From positions 9,021 through 19,524 of the forward strand of contig DNGT01000172.1 of assembly GCA_003486165.1 (NCBI GenBank): a stretch of DNA of 10,504 nucleotides, written 5' to 3'. Both the position numbers and the translations under genes were made by a program. The stretch is from Desulfobacteraceae bacterium. Lineage in GTDB: Bacteria; Desulfobacterota; Desulfobacteria; Desulfobacterales; UBA11574. Under the pieces are notes generated by a model. The model was not told the DNA's origin. It did no database searches and saw only the letters and a list, made by a program, of their open reading frames with translations. Positions 6,272 through 10,504 of this stretch are shown one piece after another. The number at the start of each line of letters is the position of its first letter. The first letter of the stretch is position 1.

Positions 6272-7342
6272 ATGGCAAAGGTCAGCATTATTAAAGCCAC
6301 ATATTCAGATCCAGGGATTGAAACCCTCCTTGCACCCCTTGGGGGGATGGAGCAGTTTGTTAAAAAGAACGAAAAAGTTCTCCTCAAGGTTAATCTATTA
6401 TCTGCCAAAGAGCCGGAAAAAGCCGTGACCACGCACCCTGAATTTGTAAGGGCTGTGGCTAAGGCTGTAAGAGAAGCAGGAGGAGAACCGTATATAGGAG
6501 ACTCCCCTGCAGGACCCTTTTCCAAAAGAAATCTTATCAAGGCCTATGAGCGTTCAGGTCTCGGGAATTTGGCAGACGAAGAAGAAATTCCTCTGAACTT
6601 TGATACAAGCGTCAAGAAACTTGATATCCCCAGGGGCAAACGATTGCAAAGGTCTCCCATCTGTAATTATATGTTAAATGCCGATAAAGTTATTGCGCTG
6701 CCCAAACTTAAAACCCACTCTTTTCAATATATGACACTGGCCTGCAAGATCATGTATGGTGTCGTTCCCGGTCTTACCAAGGCCAAATATCATGCTCAGT
6801 TCCCAAGAAGAGTTAGCTTTGCGGACATAATGCTTGATATTCTTACCATCGTAAAGCCACACCTATATATCATGGACGGTATAATGGGAATGCAGGGTCA
6901 GGGACCTGGAAGCGGAGATCCCGTAAAGATGGATCTGGTTCTTGCATCAACAGATTGTGTGGCCATGGACATTTCTATATGCAAAATTTTGGGCGTCGAG
7001 CCCGTGGGCATACCGGTACTTAAAAGGGCTAAAGTTCGCGGTTTGTGGCCTGAGAGGATTGACTATCCGATCCAGAGACCCGAGGATGTTTCCTATAAAG
7101 GATTCATACTACCAAACACGGCCGATCATCTATTAATCGGCAAAAAACCTCCAAGAAAAAGCCCCGTTATTACGGATAAATGCACAGCGTGTGGGGATTG
7201 CGAAAGCATTTGTCCTAAAGATGCATTAAAGGTAAAAGACCAGATGGCAGAGGTAACCTATTCAAAATGCATAAGGTGTTTCTGCTGCCATGAGGTCTGC
7301 CCTGAAGATGCCATCATGTTGCGCAGTGTGAAGTTAAATTGA
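6272..7342 (+). CDS. DUF362 protein with C-terminal 2x[4Fe-4S] ferredoxin domain
   Basis: The 356-residue protein has a DUF362 domain at about residues 1-290: VLLKVNLLSAKEPEKAVTTHPEFVRAV, then GGEPYIGDSPAGP, then ADKVIALPKLKTH, and YIMDGIMGMQGQGPGSGDP. A ferredoxin tail follows with two cysteine motifs: Cys304, 307, 310 and 314 (CTACGDCESICP), and Cys333, 336, 339 and 343 (CIRCFCCHEVCP), with an extra Cys338 in the second. Each motif should hold one [4Fe-4S] cluster. These proteins are common in anaerobes and are thought to act in electron transfer, but the reaction is not established. No signal or membrane segment is seen. GAGGGG precedes the ATG. A short hairpin, CCCGC-TAT-GCGGG (6208-6220), lies in the leader. 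No redox partner gene is adjacent. Confidence 0.9.
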   Translation: MAKVSIIKATYSDPGIETLLAPLGGMEQFVKKNEKVLLKVNLLSAKEPEKAVTTHPEFVRAVAKAVREAGGEPYIGDSPAGPFSKRNLIKAYERSGLGNLADEEEIPLNFDTSVKKLDIPRGKRLQRSPICNYMLNADKVIALPKLKTHSFQYMTLACKIMYGVVPGLTKAKYHAQFPRRVSFADIMLDILTIVKPHLYIMDGIMGMQGQGPGSGDPVKMDLVLASTDCVAMDISICKILGVEPVGIPVLKRAKVRGLWPERIDYPIQRPEDVSYKGFILPNTADHLLIGKKPPRKSPVITDKCTACGDCESICPKDALKVKDQMAEVTYSKCIRCFCCHEVCPEDAIMLRSVKLN

Positions 7343-7427
7343 AATGATATAGAGCCTTCAGCCGAATACCGTATCTTGGGGTCGAACATTCTCGTTTGTA
7401 ATTCAATGTATCTGCAATATATCACCT

Positions 7428-7487
7428 GAATTTCAAGCCTAAAATCTTTACAGATATCAACCTCTGTTAAACAATTTTAAAGTCCAG
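7428..7487. repeat. 60-bp dispersed repeat, copy B
   Basis: This copy matches 1744-1803 at 59 of 60 positions. Just before it, CAATGTATCTGCAA (7404-7417) matches a motif that follows copy A (CAATGTATCTGTAA at 1805-1818), so the same small modules occur in a different order. Just after it, ATACTGGTAAG is shared with 771-781. The rest of 7343-7678 has no gene that I can support. Confidence 0.9.
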
Positions 7488-7510
7488 ATACTGGTAAGAA
7501 AGCACAACAT

Positions 7511-7539
7511 TTGATTTCGCTCCAAAATCTCCGTTTAAA
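7511..7539 (+). promoter_or_regulatory. Candidate promoter for the sodN remnant
   Basis: TTGATT (7511-7516) and TTTAAA (7534-7539), each four of six, are 17 bases apart, starting 23 bases after copy B of the repeat. The leader would be about 130 bases. No metal-regulator operator is recognised. Confidence 0.28.
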
Positions 7540-7678
7540 AATAATCTAAGACTAAATAAACAGACAATCAAATTCTCGAGGGAAGAATCCTTCAAATTTT
7601 CGGAGAATACTCAGCAACAGATGTCAGGAAAAAAGAAGAGTATATTTTATCTAAAACAATTTAAAGGAGGATTTTGTT

Positions 7679-7947
7679 ATGAAAAAGATTTTATTACAAA
7701 TTTTGGTTGGTTGTTTATCCTTATTCTTTCCGTCCAAGCCTTTGCTCATTGTGAAATTCCTTGTGTAATATATGACGATGAAATGCGAATTAGAATAATT
7801 AATGAGCATATTGTAACCGTTGAGAAGTCCATGAAGCAGATCATAGAACTTGAAAAGGGAAAACATCATGAAAGCGGAGGTAGATTTTATTTATTACTTT
7901 TTAACGAAAGAAAAGACATCTGTAAAACCCAGAATGTCTGTTATTAG
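7679..7947 (+). pseudogene. sodN: Nickel superoxide dismutase remnant, frameshifted in the signal peptide and truncated
   Basis: AAAGGAGG lies eight bases before ATG 7679, which opens a signal peptide (MKKILLQILVGCLSLFF) in one frame. The family-defining sequence AHCEIPCVIYDDEMRIRIINE continues in another frame. Restoring one T in the TTCTTTCC run near 7730 would give …LFFSVQAFA-HCEIPC, a normal signal peptide cut directly before His1. His1, Cys2 and Cys6 are the nickel ligands of NiSOD (motif HCxxPCGxY); all three are present, but the usual Gly7 is Val here. The following helix (HIVTVEKSMKQIIELEKG) fits the family. After about residue 60 of the restored protein the similarity ends, and the last 54 bases overlap the convergent PA2779-family gene. 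The enzyme would detoxify superoxide in the periplasm; this copy should be inactive unless the frameshift is a sequencing error and the tail differs. Confidence 0.8.
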
Positions 7948-8301
7948 TAATATGATAAATATTAGTAGTGCTGCTCCAACTATTGTACCTAATCCATCGC
8001 CCCCTGCCGGCAGACGGTCTATTCTGGATGCAATGTTTTCAATTTCTTCGTCGGTAAGACTATCTATCCGAGCTTTAGCTTCTTCAGGACTTACTCCCCA
8101 GGCGACTAAATATTTTTGAATTTCAGAACGATCTAAAAATGTATTTATACTCTTGCTCGAAAGATCGTATTGGCTTTGCTTAAAAATTTCATCTGTATTT
8201 ATCATTTTTGCCTGGGCTGGCGCTGAAATAATGCATAAAGTGCTAAATGATACAATAACCAATATTGCGATGGCTTTTCTCTTTTGTATTAATGAATACA
8301 T
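7894..8301 (-). CDS. PA2779-family membrane protein
   Basis: The 135-residue protein has a signal peptide with cleavage expected after APAQA (residue 31). A helical region follows (FLDRSEIQKYLVAWGVSPEEAKARIDSLTDEEIENIASRIDRLPAGGDG), then one C-terminal membrane segment at about residues 104-122, ending LLITDILGFTDVFSFVKK. This order and the ITDI-x-G-x-TDVF-x-FVKK ending are typical of PA2779-family proteins, whose role is unknown. In many genomes they lie beside a C39-like peptidase of the PA2778 type, which is not present here. GAGAGAAG precedes the ATG. It begins 33 bases after the OmpA-family gene and is probably its co-transcribed partner. Its 3' end overlaps the sodN remnant on the other strand. 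Confidence 0.87.
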   Translation of the reverse strand: MYSLIQKRKAIAILVIVSFSTLCIISAPAQAKMINTDEIFKQSQYDLSSKSINTFLDRSEIQKYLVAWGVSPEEAKARIDSLTDEEIENIASRIDRLPAGGDGLGTIVGAALLIFIILLITDILGFTDVFSFVKK

Positions 8302-8334
8302 TATTATTCTTCTCTCACTAATGTTTAAATTTGA

Positions 8335-8979
8335 TTATCCTTGTTGTATAGGTGCAATGACAATGCTCACCCGTCTGTTCGTTGCATCATCTGAAGATAT
8401 GGGGTTTGACTCACCATAACCAACTGCATTTATTCTCCTTGGGTCCACAGCTTTTTTTATCAGTGCATCTTTGACAGTTTCGGCTCGTTTTTCAGACAAT
8501 CTCTGATTGTAATCCTCCGGGCCTGTTGCGTCGGTATGACCTTCGACTTTTATTGTTGTCTGTGGGTAATTGTTCAACACCTTAGAAATTCTATCAATCT
8601 CGTTATATGCCCCTGGTTTCAAGGTTGAAGAATTAGTGTCAAAAAAGATATCGCCCTTGAAAGTCGCCATCAAAACATCCTGGGTTCTTTGGATGTTTAC
8701 GGCATCTGATTCGGCCATAGCACCTCTAAGCGCTTGTTCCTGTCTGTCCATATATGCAGCTATTTGGTTTCCGGCGATTCCCCCGAGAGCAGCACCGATT
8801 CCTGCTCCAATGAGGGTTCCTTTCGTATCCCTGCCAATTGCCTGTCCGAGACCAGCACCAATAACTCCACCAATCGCTGCACCTGTCGCTGTTCCTTTTT
8901 GTTGTCTTGTTGCTCCTGCACATGAAAACAAGGTCATCATGAAAACTCCAACCGCAAATATTGAAAGTATTTTTTTCAT
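8335..8979 (-). CDS. Glycine-zipper and OmpA-domain lipoprotein (YiaD-like)
   Basis: I start the gene at ATG 8979, six codons inside a longer TTG frame, because GAAGGG lies at a suitable distance before it. The 214-residue product has a lipobox ending LFSC (Cys20). Residues about 30-75 form a glycine zipper (GAAIGGVIGAGLGQAIG… LIGAGIGAALGGIAG), which usually packs in or against the membrane. The C-terminal half is an OmpA domain: IFFDTNSSTLKPGA, VEGHTDATGPEDYNQRLSEKRAETV and INAVGYGESNP. The Asp of HTD and the Arg of KRAE are the residues that bind peptidoglycan diaminopimelate in this family. It should link the outer membrane to the cell wall. It lies between the MCE lipoprotein gene (88 bases) and the PA2779-family gene (33 bases). 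Confidence 0.92.
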   Translation of the reverse strand: MKKILSIFAVGVFMMTLFSCAGATRQQKGTATGAAIGGVIGAGLGQAIGRDTKGTLIGAGIGAALGGIAGNQIAAYMDRQEQALRGAMAESDAVNIQRTQDVLMATFKGDIFFDTNSSTLKPGAYNEIDRISKVLNNYPQTTIKVEGHTDATGPEDYNQRLSEKRAETVKDALIKKAVDPRRINAVGYGESNPISSDDATNRRVSIVIAPIQQG

Positions 8980-9067
8980 TTTTCTGCTACCCTTCAATAT
9001 TGAAATACAAACGTATTAAACTTAAAAATAAATTATAGACTCTAATGTTATGTTTCAAAAATCACAT

Positions 9068-9745
9068 TTAAAGCTCTGCATAGATGGACTCTATTTTCTG
9101 GTCAACGTATTTAAGTTCTTCTTCTTTACCGAGTACCTCTAACTGACGTCTTAATTTTTCAATCTGTTCGTTAATCTTTGGCAAAACTTCTGTCTTAAAC
9201 TTATGTCTCATTTCCACACTTAAATGATCTATTTCGGCGAGAATCTTGTCCAGCTGTCGTTCGATTTGTATAATCTGTTCACTTTCGGAAAGGTTTTGGA
9301 ATCCATTTAAGAATTCATTTATCTCAAACTCCATGGCATGTATATTTTGGCGGAATTTATTGGCGATCTGGCCGTAAATAGCGGCGTATTTTGACTGTCC
9401 ATCTACGATGGCCCTCTTCTCTATTTTATTACCACCATCCCTGATTTGAATAATCCGTAACGTTTTTTGGCTTTCAGTATCAGGATTTGAATCAATGTAA
9501 AAAGTGCTGGTATCTTTAGGTAGGGATGAAAATTGATCTTCAACAGCTACGCTTACCAGATAGCTTCCATTATCCGTATATTCAATATTTGTTACTTTTC
9601 CAACGGCGGTTTTATCAAAATAGACTTGATCGTTTTTCCGTAGCCCTTGAATATCATTGAACCGAACCTTAAAATTGTGAGTGTTCTCAATACATCCGAT
9701 AAGAACCAATGCAGTAATTGATGAAATAAAGATCTTTTTAATCAT
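9068..9745 (-). CDS. MlaD/MCE-domain lipoprotein with coiled-coil tail
   Basis: The 225-residue protein has a lipoprotein signal ending LIGC (Cys18). Residues about 24-100 form an MCE domain: FKVRFNDIQGLRKNDQVYFDKTAVGKVTNIEYTDNGSYLVSVAVEDQF. MCE domains build hexameric rings or tubes that carry lipids across the periplasm. The second half (about 130-225) is highly charged with regular hydrophobic spacing (IIQIERQLDKILAEIDHLSVEMRHKF… INEQIEKLRRQLEVLGKEEELKYVDQKI), a predicted coiled coil. Unlike MlaD it is lipid-anchored rather than membrane-spanning, and no MlaE/MlaF transporter genes are next to it. AAAGGAT precedes the ATG. It is the first gene of a likely three-gene envelope operon. A weak promoter, TTGAGC-18-TATCTT, reads leftward through 9824-9795. 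Confidence 0.82.
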   Translation of the reverse strand: MIKKIFISSITALVLIGCIENTHNFKVRFNDIQGLRKNDQVYFDKTAVGKVTNIEYTDNGSYLVSVAVEDQFSSLPKDTSTFYIDSNPDTESQKTLRIIQIRDGGNKIEKRAIVDGQSKYAAIYGQIANKFRQNIHAMEFEINEFLNGFQNLSESEQIIQIERQLDKILAEIDHLSVEMRHKFKTEVLPKINEQIEKLRRQLEVLGKEEELKYVDQKIESIYAEL

Positions 9746-9902
9746 TTCTGATCCTTTTCTCTGCTAAATTTCTTGTTAATTGGGGAGTATTGTAAAGATA
9801 TGAATATTTCAAATTAAGGCTCAATTAACCATAGGGAAATGCAATAAAGGGCTCAAATTTTTCCCTTTATCTAAATTCAAAAAAGTAAATGCTTATCCAT
9901 AA

Positions 9903-10103
9903 TCAGTAGATTAGCCAGAATAAAATGATCCAGAAAGGAAGACAGAATAAAAGACCAAAGCCTGCACCCTTGAAAAAATAGCCTGGTTCATCATAATTAT
10001 CGATGTACTCTTGTTCTGTTTTTTCATCGACGAATGGCATAAAGTCTTCTTCCGAGACTTCATATTGCCCTTTGAAGAATTGGGCCGAATTAGCTGCATC
10101 CAT
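9903..10103 (-). CDS. Small single-span membrane protein of unknown function
   Basis: The start is ATG 10103, or the GTG one codon before it; GGAGGTG supports both. The 66-residue product has an acidic N-terminal half (FFKGQYEVSEEDFMPFVDEKTEQEYIDNY) and one C-terminal membrane segment (FGLLFCLPFWIILFWLIY), with FFKGAGFG just before it. The membrane segment ends at the C-terminus, so it is tail-anchored in form. I recognise similar small proteins in deltaproteobacteria but no function. It is 157 bases upstream of the MCE gene on the same strand, so it could be co-transcribed. The good ribosome site and charge pattern argue that it is real. Confidence 0.7.
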   Translation of the reverse strand: MDAANSAQFFKGQYEVSEEDFMPFVDEKTEQEYIDNYDEPGYFFKGAGFGLLFCLPFWIILFWLIY

Positions 10104-10106
10104 CAC

Positions 10107-10504
10107 GTTGCACCTCCATATTACTATGCAAGCAAAACCAATGCCACAGCTCCCTTAACGGTTTGTTTGCTAAAATTTCTTTAAATATTAAATAAATAGA
10201 TAACACTCCCCATTCTTTTCTTTTAATCCTAAATGAACATTTATATCCAAAAATTGTTAAACATTTGACAATAAGTGTCATGTTGAAATGATATGACATC
10301 ATAATATTATTAATAAAAAAATATATCTCTGCAATCAGCATCAATGACAATAAGCGATTGAAATACCTAAATAAATATTGTTGCGATGATAATCACTATG
10401 TCGGCAATTTTTAAGCCCAAGACTTTTAAAGATATCAGCTGAAATAAGTACGGGGTATCCTAAGAATCAAAAATGATTTTTTTTGCCTTTTTGCATTTTT
10501 GTAG
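10107..10504. other. AT-rich non-coding region with a palindrome and a degenerate repeat copy
   Basis: No gene is supported here. There is a palindrome TGACA-N5-TGTCA at 10266-10280, in the likely control region of the small membrane protein gene. Bases 10407-10440 resemble the start of the 60-bp repeat (AAGCC, then TTTA, then AGATATCA in register) but diverge afterwards. AATCA-AAAA-TGATT with a T-run (about 10466-10486) could be a weak terminator. Confidence 0.5.

Noticed and set aside
6196..6540. A 114-codon open frame on the minus strand
   Set aside because: It overlaps the start of the DUF362 gene, which has a clear ribosome site and conserved motifs.
7868..7930. A NiSOD-like C-terminal tail (KAEVDFIYYFLT) in a shifted frame after the sodN remnant
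   Set aside because: Half of it is antisense to the conserved end of the PA2779-family gene, so the resemblance is probably chance.
8570..9019. A 149-codon open frame on the plus strand
   Set aside because: It is antisense to the glycine-zipper/OmpA gene. Its Pro/Ala-rich product is the mirror of the glycine-zipper codons.
10090..10350. An 86-codon open frame on the minus strand upstream of the small membrane protein
   Set aside because: AT-rich, no convincing ribosome site, overlaps the better start of the next gene, and covers an apparent control region.
1..10504. CRISPR array, tRNA, rRNA or phage structural genes
   Set aside because: No regularly spaced repeats, no cloverleaf-like sequence and no phage protein motifs were found; the dispersed repeats are too far apart and too few for an array.

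Overview
The window is AT-rich chromosomal DNA from a Gram-negative bacterium. It carries several lipoproteins with clear lipoboxes, an MCE/MlaD-type protein, an OmpA-family protein and a PA2779-family membrane protein. A DUF362 protein fused to two ferredoxin [4Fe-4S] motifs, a secreted nickel superoxide dismutase remnant and PilZ and GAF proteins suggest an anaerobic or micro-aerobic deltaproteobacterium (Desulfobacterota, Desulfobacterales-like). That placement is an inference from gene content; there is no rRNA or marker gene here.

Layout. (1) 1-1740: the 3' end of a gene with a SPOR-like tail, a small exported protein, and a GTG-start transglutaminase-like protein. The last is followed by an imperfect long inverted repeat that looks like an integron attC site. 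(2) 1740-3650: a cluster of dispersed repeats, a PilZ protein with its own candidate promoter, and a DUF4382 lipoprotein closed by an intrinsic terminator. (3) 3750-4930: a decayed IS110-family element on the minus strand. Its transposase has lost its middle third with a frameshift and carries a nonsense codon, but it keeps strongly folded non-coding ends; another dispersed repeat lies beside it. (4) 4930-7342: a GAF-domain protein, a 42-codon stub of an IS256-family transposase followed by a good terminator, and the DUF362-ferredoxin protein. (5) 7343-7947: a second, nearly identical copy of the 60-bp repeat, then a nickel superoxide dismutase (sodN) remnant frameshifted in its signal peptide. 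(6) 7894-10103, minus strand: a small membrane protein, an MCE-domain lipoprotein, a glycine-zipper/OmpA lipoprotein and a PA2779-family protein, the last three in the order of a likely envelope operon converging on sodN. (7) 10107-10504: AT-rich non-coding DNA with a palindrome and a degenerate copy of the repeat.

The intact genes fall into two themes. One is envelope maintenance (MCE, OmpA, PA2779, DUF4382 lipoprotein, small exported proteins). The other is sensing and redox (PilZ, GAF, DUF362-ferredoxin). Most of the unusual signal lies between genes: a 60-bp direct repeat (59/60 identical) about 5.7 kb apart, a second diverged repeat family, unusually many GATATC palindromes, and remnants of at least two insertion sequences and one possible integron cassette. 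The region reads as a plastic, decaying accessory stretch. I did not find a clear new defence or biosynthetic system.
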